In this document: positions 1-6,918 of the stretch, piece by piece
How the letters are laid out: each line of letters opens with the position of its first letter
Position numbering within the stretch: position 1 is the first letter of the stretch
Origin: Nitrospiraceae bacterium UBA6898
GTDB taxonomy: Bacteria > Nitrospirota > Thermodesulfovibrionia > Thermodesulfovibrionales > UBA6898
Length of the DNA stretch: 12,150 nt
Assembly (NCBI GenBank): GCA_002448975.1
Contig: DKBO01000199.1
Span: 3,782 to 15,931, forward strand
Direction of reading: 5' to 3'
Notes under the pieces: generated by a model
What the model saw: the letters and a program-made list of their open reading frames with translations, nothing else
Databases searched by the model: none
What the model was told of the DNA's origin: nothing
Position numbers and translations under genes: made by a program

Positions 1-2
1 CC

Positions 3-218
3 GGTTATTACCCGCCGCGCCTGGAGGATTGGTTGGAAAAGGGCTGGGAAGTTGCCGGAAAGACTGGAGAGCGAAAGGATTTTGGTCTCTGGAGATGCGC
101 AACCTGTAAGTGGCTGTATAAAGAGGCGGATCAGGCCGCCCGGTTCGAGGACCTTCCTGACGACTGGAAATGCCCAATATGCAGGGCTGGCAAGAATGCA
201 TTTGAAAAAATAGGGTAA
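3..218 (+). CDS. C-terminal end of a protein with a rubredoxin domain (5' end outside window)
   Basis: The frame is open from the first complete codon in the window, so I read this as the 3' end of a longer gene. A TTG at 33 could be a start but has no convincing Shine-Dalgarno sequence. The visible part has a basic, aromatic stretch (YYPPRLEDW) and then a rubredoxin-like iron site: CATC, the typical FEDLPDDWKCP segment, and CPIC near the end. Four cysteines in two CxxC knuckles would bind one Fe and carry single electrons in the cytoplasm. Only 21 residues separate the knuckles, against about 29 in classical rubredoxin and about 11 in rubrerythrin tails, so the usual Asp-Pro/Gly-rich loop is missing. 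Rubredoxin tails occur on flavin reductases, flavodiiron proteins and NADH oxidoreductases, but the partner domain is not visible here. Desulforedoxin and rubrerythrin genes downstream support an oxygen-defence role. Confidence 0.8.
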   Translation, partial: GYYPPRLEDWLEKGWEVAGKTGERKDFGLWRCATCKWLYKEADQAARFEDLPDDWKCPICRAGKNAFEKIG

Positions 219-263
219 CAGTAGCATCGGCCGAGGCAAACAAAGATTTTTAGCGGGATCAGT

Positions 264-419
264 ATGCCGAAAGACGACTCGGCAGAGAAAGTCCTTGGGA
301 AAAGGCCTTTTCCGATGAGCGATTGCCCTGAGTCGGCAGCAACGGCAATGTCGTTCATTGCGAAATTTACGGGTGGCAAAAAATATTTTGTGAGTGAAGA
401 GGGGCAGTCCGTCCGGTAG
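264..419 (+). CDS. Possible small hypothetical protein (51 aa)
   Basis: An ATG-started frame of 51 codons ends at TAG 417-419. The product is charged and mixed, with single Cys at residue 21 and a GGKKYFVSEEG stretch near the end. I do not recognise it. In its favour, it runs in the same direction between two redox genes and its composition looks protein-like. Against it, there is only a weak purine stretch (GCGGGA) upstream of the ATG, and no motif or membrane segment is visible. It could equally be a decayed remnant or non-coding. Confidence 0.25.
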   Translation: MPKDDSAEKVLGKRPFPMSDCPESAATAMSFIAKFTGGKKYFVSEEGQSVR

Positions 420-447
420 GCAGAGGCAGCGTTCGGTAAAAGCGTTA

Positions 448-577
448 ATGCCCCGGGTCGAGTTAAGCGGTGTTTACCGCATGCAGCACCTGTCGGGACC
501 CCAAAGCACGGTATGGGAACGCTGAGGTGTTTGCAGGTGCAGACTCCATAGTCCGTGGCAAACAATCAGGGAAATAA
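448..577 (+). pseudogene. Possible frameshifted small Cys-motif ORF remnant
   Basis: Two overlapping frames look protein-like on either side of position 480. From ATG 448 the frame reads ...VELSGVYR and then loses sense. The +1 frame from about 482 reads CSTCRDPKARYGNAEVFAGAD and stops at TAA 575-577. Skipping one base at 481 would join them as GVYR-CSTC, which resembles the start of small zinc-ribbon or rubredoxin-like knuckles. No second CxxC can be found, there is no Shine-Dalgarno before 448, and the length is tiny. This may be chance. Confidence 0.2.
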
Positions 578-622
578 CGAAATAAGAATGTCTCAGAATA
601 ACATGCGAAAGGAGATTCCTCG

Positions 623-739
623 ATGACAACAGTGGGAGAAAGCTACCGGTGTGCGATATGTGGGAATGCAGTTGCCGTTACCCATGCAGGGGCGGGAACG
701 CTCGTCTGCTGCGGGAAGCCGATGGAGAACACAGCATAA
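623..739 (+). CDS. Desulforedoxin (38 aa)
   Basis: This is a very short gene: an AAAGGAGA ribosome-binding site at 608-615, ATG 623, TAA 737-739. The protein has the desulforedoxin signature, with Y-x-C-x-x-C-G at residues 8-14, a V-x-x-G-G/A-G-T-L-V stretch, then the adjacent cysteine pair C29-C30 followed by G-x-P-M. Desulforedoxin is a homodimer of about 36 residues in which each chain binds one Fe through four cysteines; the same fold forms the N-terminal domain of desulfoferrodoxin (superoxide reductase). Here it stands alone, with no superoxide-reductase domain in frame downstream, so it probably acts as a small cytoplasmic electron carrier. Neighbouring rubredoxin and rubrerythrin genes fit oxygen or peroxide defence. 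The length, cysteine spacing and ribosome-binding site all agree with a real gene. Confidence 0.88.
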   Translation: MTTVGESYRCAICGNAVAVTHAGAGTLVCCGKPMENTA

Positions 740-825
740 GGGTTGAGGGTAATCGTTGCAGGGGAAGCTTGCCCGGATGTCCATGAAAGGATCGTCCGGT
801 TTTAGGATTTCCGTCTATTTTGTAG

Positions 826-846
826 TAGAATGGTCTCTGAACAGAG
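826..846 (+). promoter_or_regulatory. Possible -10 box and adjacent dyad operator before the ferritin-like gene
   Basis: TAGAAT at 826-831 is a reasonable sigma-70-type -10 hexamer, but I see no good -35 at the usual distance. Directly downstream, at 835-846, is the dyad CTCTG-AA-CAGAG, with perfect 5-bp arms. Its position over the expected transcription start and before the ribosome-binding site at 866-872 would suit a repressor. The regulator is unknown. Confidence 0.35.
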
Positions 847-876
847 CTAAGAACTTTTCATGCACGGAGGAGTGAT

Positions 877-1368
877 ATGGTGAGCAAGGCAGTTGATACA
901 GCAGTAAGGATGGAGACCGATGCCATGAAGTTTTATCATGAGGCCTCGCAGAGAACGAGCCATCCTTTTGCAAGGAGGATGTTCGAAGGGTTCATCAAGG
1001 ATGAGAACCGGCATCTTAAGATGCTGACCGAGATACTGAAGGGACTGGATCTGAAGATCGAGAAAAAGCGTCCCAAAAGCGAGATCAAGACGGTCTTCTC
1101 CGAACTCAAGGAGCAGATGATGAGCCGCATCTCTGCCTCAACAGATGAGATGGATGCGGTAAAGGTGGCGCTCGATTTCGAGGCAAAGGGATATGAGTTC
1201 TACCGGAAGGCCGCTGTTGATGCAACTGATCACAAAGAGAAAAAGCTTTTCTCTGCGCTTGCAGACGAGGAACAGGAGCATTATTCGATCCTGCAGAACA
1301 CCTATGCGTTTCTGAAGGATACCGGCGACTGGTTCATGTGGGAAGAGCAGGGAATACTCGAAGGGTAG
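877..1368 (+). CDS. Ferritin-like rubrerythrin-family protein without rubredoxin tail (163 aa)
   Basis: Starts at ATG 877 behind a strong GGAGGAG. The protein is all-helical, with two ferritin-like halves. The first has E13 in an ExxxxxFYxEA helix and E43-N-R-H46; the second has D/E-rich F101-E-A-K-G-Y-E-F-Y and E132-Q-E-H135. These ExxH pairs are the expected diiron ligands of the rubrerythrin/ferritin-like superfamily. Unlike classical rubrerythrin it ends in DWFMWEEQGILEG with no CxxC, so it carries no rubredoxin centre and would need an external electron donor. This architecture is common in anaerobes and is usually linked to peroxide reduction or iron handling; the exact reaction cannot be told from sequence. 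The rubrerythrin proper follows about 150 bases downstream, after a stretch with only a weak hairpin, so the two may be co-transcribed. Confidence 0.85.
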   Translation: MVSKAVDTAVRMETDAMKFYHEASQRTSHPFARRMFEGFIKDENRHLKMLTEILKGLDLKIEKKRPKSEIKTVFSELKEQMMSRISASTDEMDAVKVALDFEAKGYEFYRKAAVDATDHKEKKLFSALADEEQEHYSILQNTYAFLKDTGDWFMWEEQGILEG

Positions 1369-1519
1369 AGAAGAGTCTCGCGCCGTACGTCGCCGGCAGG
1401 GAGAGGCAGGACTGCAGAGCGGCCGGTAAGGCTCTCCTGGTAATGTGCACGTATCCACAGGAAGAACACCCGGAAATCAGCGGGAAATTCATACGACGAG
1501 AAAAGGAGGAAGAGAAATT

Positions 1520-2017
1520 ATGGCATCAAAATCGGACAAGAATCTGAAAGAGGCTTTTGCCGGGGAATCACAGGCAAACCGCAAGTATCTTGCCTTTGCA
1601 AAGAAGGCAGAGGCCGAGGGCTTCAAGCAGGTCGCAAAGCTCTTCAGGGCAGCGGCAGAGGCGGAGACCGTCCATGCGCATAATCATCTGCGCGAACTGG
1701 GCGGTATCAAAGCAACAAAGGAAAACCTGGGCGAGGCGATAGAGGGGGAGTCCTTTGAGTTCCAGAAGATGTACCCGAAGATGATCGAGGAGGCAAAGGC
1801 TGAAGCGAATGCACTTGCAGAACGGTCCTTTGTCTATGCCAACGAGGTCGAAAAGATCCATGCAGCCCTCTATAAGAAGGCCCTCGAGAATCTCGGCAAG
1901 AACGAAGAAACCGACTACTATGTGTGCCAGGTCTGCGGCATGACGGTCGAAGGCGCAGCCCCTGATGAATGCCCTGTTTGCAGGGCAAAGAAGCAGGCAT
2001 TCAAAAAGGTGGACTGA
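1520..2017 (+). CDS. rbr: Rubrerythrin (165 aa)
   Basis: A cytoplasmic diiron peroxidase that reduces hydrogen peroxide to water with electrons from rubredoxin or NADH-linked donors. I chose ATG 1520 because AGGAGG sits ten bases upstream and the product then starts like family members (KNLKEAFAGESQANRKY); a longer in-frame start at 1445 lacks these features. The diiron ligands are visible: E16, E49-x-x-H52, E77-x-x-E80 and E111-x-x-H114, matching the four-helix bundle pattern. The C-terminal rubredoxin-like domain has C136-x-x-C139 and C151-x-x-C154 with the short spacing typical of rubrerythrins. Length is slightly below the Desulfovibrio protein but complete. Only three bases separate its stop from the next ATG, which implies translational coupling to the flavoprotein gene, a plausible electron-supply partner (inference). 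Confidence 0.95.
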   Translation: MASKSDKNLKEAFAGESQANRKYLAFAKKAEAEGFKQVAKLFRAAAEAETVHAHNHLRELGGIKATKENLGEAIEGESFEFQKMYPKMIEEAKAEANALAERSFVYANEVEKIHAALYKKALENLGKNEETDYYVCQVCGMTVEGAAPDECPVCRAKKQAFKKVD

Positions 2018-2020
2018 ACC

Positions 2021-2593
2021 ATGAGAGTCCTCGCATTCCTGGGCAGTCCCCGCATTGACGGCAATACCGAGCTCCTGCTGAATGAAGCGGTGCGGGCTGT
2101 TCGGGAGAAGGGACACGACATAAAGATACATAAGCTGAACTACATGCGCATCAAGCCGTGCCAGGATTGCGGCGGTTGCGACAAGACCGGCATATGCATT
2201 ATCGATGATGACATGGTCGAGGTATACCAGGATATCAGGGAGGCGGACAGGATCATCCTTGCCTCCCCGATCTTTTTCTTCGGCATGAGCGCACAGGCCA
2301 AGGCAATGGTGGACCGGTGCCAGTCCTTCTGGTGTGAGAAGTACCTGCTGAAAAAGACCATCCCGGAAGGGCCGCATGGGCGGAAGGGCCTGCTCATGTT
2401 GGTGGGGGGAATGAAGCGGGACATCGGCATTCAGTGCGGGGATGCGACTGCCAAGGCATTCTTCAGGACCGTCAGTGTACCGTCCCACGAAGTGCTCGGG
2501 TTCCTTCAGGTGGATGCCAAGGGTGCCATTCTTGAACATCCAACGGCAATGAAAGAAGCATACGAAGCAGGTAAGCAGCTTGTCCGGACCTGA
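2021..2593 (+). CDS. Flavodoxin-fold NADPH-dependent FMN reductase / iron-sulfur flavoprotein (190 aa)
   Basis: The N-terminus has the flavodoxin-type beta strand and FMN phosphate loop GSPRIDGNT at residues 8-16. A compact cysteine cluster follows: C47-x2-C50-x2-C53-x5-C59. This spacing matches the Isf (iron-sulfur flavoprotein) family, where it binds a 4Fe-4S cluster next to FMN; related flavodoxin-like reductases keep the motif too. The SPIFFFGMSAQAKAMVDR segment is the usual substrate-side loop of this superfamily. Isf proteins in anaerobes move electrons from ferredoxin to oxygen, peroxide or other acceptors. The gene starts three bases after rubrerythrin, with a purine-rich AAAAAGGTGG inside the rubrerythrin end, and its own end overlaps the next gene. 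I infer it supplies electrons to the adjacent diiron peroxidases; the substrate is not provable from sequence. Confidence 0.85.
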   Translation: MRVLAFLGSPRIDGNTELLLNEAVRAVREKGHDIKIHKLNYMRIKPCQDCGGCDKTGICIIDDDMVEVYQDIREADRIILASPIFFFGMSAQAKAMVDRCQSFWCEKYLLKKTIPEGPHGRKGLLMLVGGMKRDIGIQCGDATAKAFFRTVSVPSHEVLGFLQVDAKGAILEHPTAMKEAYEAGKQLVRT

Positions 2594-2957
2594 CCGCCTC
2601 TCCCGCATCATCTTCATCGGCCTGGCAGCAGTGTTCCTTGCTGCCTGTTCTGTAGCTCCTTCGCAGGATACGGTGGGCACCGTGATCAGAAAATACTTTG
2701 AAGACCGGCAGTACCGGGTGGTGGAACTGCAGCTCGGCACAATATCCTCTGTCCCCCTGAACCAGAAGACCTATATGGGTACGCAGGGACATGTCGTCGA
2801 CATCAGCAAGATCACACTGGAAGTGCTTGCGGATAACCGGGAATACCGCAAGGGTGAAAAGCTCACCTTTACTCATGCCTCGATCAGGATACGGGAAAAG
2901 GTCGACAAAAAGGGCGAGTGGATTATCGCAAACATCTCCGGCATTCAGGTTCCGTAG
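2580..2957 (+). CDS. Small lipoprotein of unknown function (125 aa)
   Basis: Starts at TTG 2580, overlapping the end of the flavoprotein gene by 14 bases. The start is uncertain: no strong Shine-Dalgarno is seen, but translation could be coupled. The N-terminus has a basic residue pair, a hydrophobic stretch IIFIGLAAVFLAAC and a lipobox L-A-A-C ending at Cys23, so signal peptidase II processing and lipid anchoring outside the cytoplasmic membrane are expected. The mature part is a short, charged, probably beta-rich domain with no cysteines or metal motif that I can see. I do not recognise the family. Its tight link to rubrerythrin and the flavoprotein places it in the same transcription unit, but a lipoprotein is an unusual partner for cytoplasmic peroxide enzymes. 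No clear terminator follows; only a weak GCCC-tccc-GGGC hairpin at about 3026-3037. Confidence 0.75.
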   Translation: MSGPDRLSRIIFIGLAAVFLAACSVAPSQDTVGTVIRKYFEDRQYRVVELQLGTISSVPLNQKTYMGTQGHVVDISKITLEVLADNREYRKGEKLTFTHASIRIREKVDKKGEWIIANISGIQVP

Positions 2958-3054
2958 CGCGGCAGGAGCTTCAGCAATAGTGTCATTGTCTTTTCCGTCT
3001 TTGTTATTTCTCTACTGTTCATGCGGCCCTCCCGGGCGACCGTCTTTCGATTAG

Positions 3055-3063
3055 TGATATAAT
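3055..3063 (+). promoter_or_regulatory. Extended -10 promoter with ATG just downstream (possible leaderless mRNA)
   Basis: TGATATAAT at 3055-3063 is a perfect extended -10 element (TG-n-TATAAT). There is no recognisable -35 17 bases upstream, which an extended -10 can tolerate. Only five bases (ACTTC) lie between the hexamer and ATG 3069, so transcription would start at or within a base or two of the start codon. Confidence 0.55.
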
Positions 3064-3068
3064 ACTTC

Positions 3069-5573
3069 ATGAAAACGGCCGTTCAGAAAGAGACTGAAGG
3101 TATTCTCAGGACCTTTGACTCTCTCAATACCCCGGTTCTTCTGATCGATGAAGCATTTACGGTCATTTCCTGTAACGAAAGCGCCCGCATCTTTTTCCTG
3201 TATGAACCGGATGAGATGGCAGGCAGACCCTTGGACATGTTCATACTCTCTGACCGGCGACATGCGCTCAGGATAGCTGGGCTCAAGAGGAATGAGTCCC
3301 GTGACATTAGGAGCGCGTACCCGGACAGCTATTTTATCTCTTCTGTCATCCGAAAGAACGGTGATTTCATTGAAGCACGGATTTCGATTATTCCGTGCCA
3401 AGAGAACGCTTCTTCTCATAAACTGGTTGTGCTGAACGACATATCAGAACAGCGGAAATTGCAGAGAAAGGCCTTCCAGAGGACGAAAGAGCTGTCGATT
3501 CTCAAGGCCTTTGCAGATATCTTGGCCCAGAATGAGGCCATCGAAGCGATTATGCAGAAGACCATTGACATGCTCCTTGGCATCATGGAGGTGGAGAGGG
3601 GTTGGATTTATTTGCTTGATCCTGACGCGAATATCCTTCAGCTCAGGGTAAAGAAGAGCCTCGTCGATGACGGGTCAGCAGAACGGGACCTGAAGGAGGG
3701 CGAGTGCATTTTCGGCAAGGTGTTTGCCTCAGGTATGCCGCTGCTCGTTGAAAAGGCATCGCAGGACCCGCGTGTCACCAGCCTGCATGCCGGCGCAGAT
3801 GGGGTCGAGAGCGTTGTCGCCATTCCGATACGGTCGAAAGGCATGTTCTTGGGAGTACTGGGCCTCGGAACGAGGCGGGAATCCTATTTTACCTCCATGG
3901 ACACACAGCTCCTTGTACCGATCGGCAACCTGCTCGGCGTTGCCATGGAAAACATCCGTCTTATCGAGCAGCTTCACCTGAAGATGAAGCAGATCGAACT
4001 GATCAATGAACTGAGCGGTATTGTCAACTCGAGCCTGAGCATAGGCACGATCTTCAGGATCATGGTCGCCGAGATCAGGAAGCTGATCAAGTATGACAGG
4101 GCAAGCCTCCTGCTGTATAACGAGAAGGAGGACAACCTGCTCATCTTCGCCCTCGACACGGACATGCAGACGATCATGAAGAAAGGCATCAGGGCCCCGA
4201 TTGATGGTACCAGTGCCGGCTGGGTCGTCAGGCACAACAAGCCCTGGATCAGCCATGACCTGAACACAACGGAATTCACCTTGGATAAGAAGCTTCTCCG
4301 CGAAGGCATACGCTCAACGGTCAGCATACCGCTCTATCATGACAAGATTCTCGGGGTTTTCAATTTTGACAGCAGAAATACCGGAAACTATGCAGACAAG
4401 GATCTTGAGATCCTCCTGCCGGTTGCGAAGCATATATCCATTGCGCTCGAGAATGCCCTGCTTTTTGAGGAGATCTCCCGCGAAAAGAAGGAGTGGGAGA
4501 AGACCTTTGATGCCATTACCGATATGGTCTGGATTGAGGACAGCCGGCAGCATGTGGTCCGTGCGAACCGGGCACTGCTCGACAGGACAGGACTTACCAT
4601 GATAGAGGCAGCAGGGAAGAGCTGCAGGGAGCTTTTCGTGATGATCGGCATGCTTGATGATGAATGCAGCTGCACCGAGTCGCTGAGCGAGCTCCGACCC
4701 TGCTTCAGGGAACTGAAGAGCCCGGGGGGCAGTATCTTCCATTTCTGGACCTATCCCCTGATCAGTGACGAAGGGAAGCTTTACTCGCTCGTGCACTATC
4801 TCAAGGACGTTACCGCGCAGAAGCGGCTCGAGCAGCAGCTTCTGCGTTCAGACAAGCTTGCCTCACTCGGGACGCTTGTTGCGGGAATTGCACACGAGAT
4901 CAATAATCCCCTCGGGATCATCGCAGGGTATGCAGAAGCGCTCCTGGACCGGTCGCGGGATGAGTCGCTTCTGGCGTCTCCGGAGTTCGAGGACTTTCCC
5001 GAGTACCTCCAGACCATTCACCATGAGATATTCCGGTGCAAGGGCATCCTGCGGAGCCTTCTTGACTTTGCCCGGCCGACAGGAGGGACCTTCCGCGAGA
5101 TCGACATGAACGAGCTGGTGAAGGAGGTCATCCTCCTGGTGAATCACCGGGCGAAGAGATTGAATCATAATATCGGGTTGAAGCTGGACAGAAATATCCC
5201 GAAGGTCCATGCAGACCCCGGCAACCTGCGGCAGGTATTCATGAACATCATCATCAATTCCATGTATTTTACGCCTGAGGGTGGCAGTATCACGATCACG
5301 ACAGAGATGGACGGAGATATTGGCCGGGCCGGGCAGAAGAGAAACATAAAGGTAACGGTAGCTGATACCGGTGCCGGCATCGACCCGGAGATCATCGGGA
5401 AGATCTTTGACCCCTTCTTCACGTCAAAGCCTGTCGGAGAAGGGACCGGGCTCGGCCTCGCCATATCCTACAAGATCATCGAAGAGCATGACGGCAGCAT
5501 CGATGTGATGAGCAGCGTGGGAGAGGGCAGCAGCTTCATCATACGCCTGCCGGCGGGCGCAGAACATGATTAA
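3069..5573 (+). CDS. Soluble PAS-GAF-GAF-PAS hybrid-sensor histidine kinase (834 aa)
   Basis: A cytoplasmic sensor kinase with no membrane segment. Domain order: PAS at about 10-125, GAF at 138-300, second GAF at 303-465, second PAS at 470-590, HisKA dimerisation at 595-680 and a GHKL ATPase at 705-834. The phosphoacceptor is H609 in the H-box HEINNP. N726/N730 form the N-box, DTGAGI at 766-771 is the G1 box and GEGTGLGLA at 790-798 the G2 box. The second PAS has four clustered cysteines (C519, C533, C535, C545) that could bind a metal, cluster or redox signal (inference). The gene overlaps the response regulator by eight bases, so the two form a pair. ATG 3069 has no Shine-Dalgarno and lies five bases after a -10 box. 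No alternative start exists before the first PAS. The signal is unknown; GAF/PAS sensing of a small molecule or redox state is likely. Confidence 0.93.
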   Translation: MKTAVQKETEGILRTFDSLNTPVLLIDEAFTVISCNESARIFFLYEPDEMAGRPLDMFILSDRRHALRIAGLKRNESRDIRSAYPDSYFISSVIRKNGDFIEARISIIPCQENASSHKLVVLNDISEQRKLQRKAFQRTKELSILKAFADILAQNEAIEAIMQKTIDMLLGIMEVERGWIYLLDPDANILQLRVKKSLVDDGSAERDLKEGECIFGKVFASGMPLLVEKASQDPRVTSLHAGADGVESVVAIPIRSKGMFLGVLGLGTRRESYFTSMDTQLLVPIGNLLGVAMENIRLIEQLHLKMKQIELINELSGIVNSSLSIGTIFRIMVAEIRKLIKYDRASLLLYNEKEDNLLIFALDTDMQTIMKKGIRAPIDGTSAGWVVRHNKPWISHDLNTTEFTLDKKLLREGIRSTVSIPLYHDKILGVFNFDSRNTGNYADKDLEILLPVAKHISIALENALLFEEISREKKEWEKTFDAITDMVWIEDSRQHVVRANRALLDRTGLTMIEAAGKSCRELFVMIGMLDDECSCTESLSELRPCFRELKSPGGSIFHFWTYPLISDEGKLYSLVHYLKDVTAQKRLEQQLLRSDKLASLGTLVAGIAHEINNPLGIIAGYAEALLDRSRDESLLASPEFEDFPEYLQTIHHEIFRCKGILRSLLDFARPTGGTFREIDMNELVKEVILLVNHRAKRLNHNIGLKLDRNIPKVHADPGNLRQVFMNIIINSMYFTPEGGSITITTEMDGDIGRAGQKRNIKVTVADTGAGIDPEIIGKIFDPFFTSKPVGEGTGLGLAISYKIIEEHDGSIDVMSSVGEGSSFIIRLPAGAEHD

Positions 5574-6912
5574 GGTCCTTGTCGTCGATGATGAAGAGCC
5601 GTTCAGAAGGCTCCTGAACAAGGAACTTACGCGAAAGGGTTTCTCCGTGGATGTTGCCGCAGACGGGAAGACCGCCCTCGGATTGGCAAAACAGACTGCC
5701 TATGATGTCGTGCTCCTTGACATCATGATGCCGGTCATGGACGGCATATCGGTGATGAAAAAGCTCAGAACAGACCCTGCCGCTCCTGCCATCATCGTTC
5801 TCACGGGAAAGGCAACGGTAGAGACCGCTGTCGAGGCCATGAAGCACGGCGCCTACGACTACCTCACGAAGCCCTATAAGCTGGATGAACTGGTCATCAT
5901 CATCAACCGGGCATATGAATACGGCAGACTGAGCATCAAGAGCCGTCTCCTCGAGCAGGAACTGGTGCGTAAGGAATCGCCGTTTCGGTTCATATCCAGC
6001 TCCCGGCAGATGAAGGACATCCATGCCCTCATCAGGAAGATTGCACCGACCGATTCAAGCGTATTCATACAGGGAGAGAGCGGTACCGGCAAGGAGCTGG
6101 TCGCCAACACGATCTGGCATTACAGTGCGCGGAGCACGCTTCCTTTTATCGCCCTCAACTGTGCGACCTTCTCGGAAAACCTCATCGAATCAGAAGCCTT
6201 TGGCCACGAAAAGGGCGCCTTTACCAATGCCTATGAATCGAAACACGGTATTGTCGAGGTGGCTGACCGGGGAACGCTCTTCCTCGATGAGATCGCAGAG
6301 ATGCCGGTGGGCTTGCAGGCAACGCTCCTGCGCTTCCTTGATACCGGCGAGTTCAGGCGCGTGGGCGGCAACAAGATACTGAAGGTGGATGTGCGGGTAA
6401 TCGCGGCGACGAACAAGGACCTGCGCGATCTCATCCGCGAGGGAAGGTTCCGGGAAGATCTCTACTACCGGCTCAATGTGATCAATATTACCATCCCGCC
6501 TTTGCGGGAAAGGACAGAAGATATTACCGATCTCGCAGGATATTTCCTCGACAAGTACAGCCGGAAGCTCTCGAAGACCATCATGGGCTTCGCCCCGCAG
6601 GTACTTGCCACGCTCAGCGGTTATCCCTGGCCCGGAAATGTTCGTGAACTGGAAAATGTGATCGAGCGTGCAGTCATCCTCTGCGATTCAGACCGAATCG
6701 AGGCGGACGACCTGTCCATGCCTGTTGCCAAATCTGTTGCAGATCAGGGTTCAGGCAGTTCGCTTGAGGATATGGAGCGTGACCATATCCTGAGAGTGCT
6801 CAGGGAGTTCAACGGAAATCAGTCAAAGGCGAGCCAGGTGCTCGGCATAGACCGGAAGACCCTGTATCTCAAGCTCAGAAAATACGGCCTGAGCGATTAC
6901 GTAAAGAAGTAA
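5566..6912 (+). CDS. NtrC-family sigma-54-dependent response regulator with GAFTNA loop (448 aa)
   Basis: Receiver domain at 1-120 with acidic pocket D8-D9, phosphoacceptor D52, T80 and K102. A linker helix leads to the AAA+ domain at about 140-375: Walker A GESGTGKE at 170-177, Walker B LFLDEI at 238-243 and a downstream arginine-rich sensor region (FREDLYYRLNV). The C-terminus is a Fis-type helix-turn-helix at about 405-445 (NGNQSKASQVLGIDRKTLYLKL). The family binds upstream enhancers and remodels sigma-54 RNA polymerase by ATP hydrolysis. The loop that touches sigma-54 reads GAFTNA (217-222) instead of GAFTGA. ATG 5566 overlaps the kinase stop by eight bases; the ribosome-binding site would lie inside the kinase end. 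Targets are unknown, but a strong sigma-54 promoter lies at the far end of this window. Confidence 0.95.
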   Translation: MIKVLVVDDEEPFRRLLNKELTRKGFSVDVAADGKTALGLAKQTAYDVVLLDIMMPVMDGISVMKKLRTDPAAPAIIVLTGKATVETAVEAMKHGAYDYLTKPYKLDELVIIINRAYEYGRLSIKSRLLEQELVRKESPFRFISSSRQMKDIHALIRKIAPTDSSVFIQGESGTGKELVANTIWHYSARSTLPFIALNCATFSENLIESEAFGHEKGAFTNAYESKHGIVEVADRGTLFLDEIAEMPVGLQATLLRFLDTGEFRRVGGNKILKVDVRVIAATNKDLRDLIREGRFREDLYYRLNVINITIPPLRERTEDITDLAGYFLDKYSRKLSKTIMGFAPQVLATLSGYPWPGNVRELENVIERAVILCDSDRIEADDLSMPVAKSVADQGSGSSLEDMERDHILRVLREFNGNQSKASQVLGIDRKTLYLKLRKYGLSDYVKK

Positions 6913-6918
6913 TAAACT

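Larger units (their letters stand above)
219..622. other. Intergenic stretch between rubredoxin and desulforedoxin genes, no firm gene
   Basis: About 400 bases hold no gene I can assign with confidence. It contains a 51-codon open frame at 264-419 and two overlapping short frames at 448-577, described separately. A small perfect hairpin GCGGT-gttt-ACCGC lies at 467-480. I see no tRNA, no known riboswitch consensus, and no stem with a T-run that would end transcription of the upstream gene. Confidence 0.4.

Noticed and set aside
219..480. Possible c-di-GMP (GEMM) or cobalamin-type riboswitch
   Set aside because: Short pieces such as GGCAAAC and CCGGTAGGCAG recall parts of the GEMM consensus, but they are about 180 bases apart and the rest of the fold is absent.
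1396..1440. Terminator between the ferritin-like gene and rubrerythrin
   Set aside because: Only weak 5-7 bp stems such as AGAGC/GCTCT are found, with no T-run, so co-transcription is as likely as separate units.
1445..1519. 25-residue N-terminal extension of rubrerythrin
   Set aside because: The ATG at 1445 lacks a ribosome-binding site, and the extension is unlike the family, while ATG 1520 has AGGAGG and a standard N-terminus.
1568..2740. 390-codon open frame on the minus strand
   Set aside because: It lies opposite the rubrerythrin, flavoprotein and lipoprotein genes, which have clear motifs and ribosome-binding sites. The minus-strand product shows no family features and is explained by codon bias of the real genes.
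3024..3043. Terminator before the kinase
   Set aside because: GCCC-tccc-GGGC is a four-base-pair stem without a following T-run; too weak to call.
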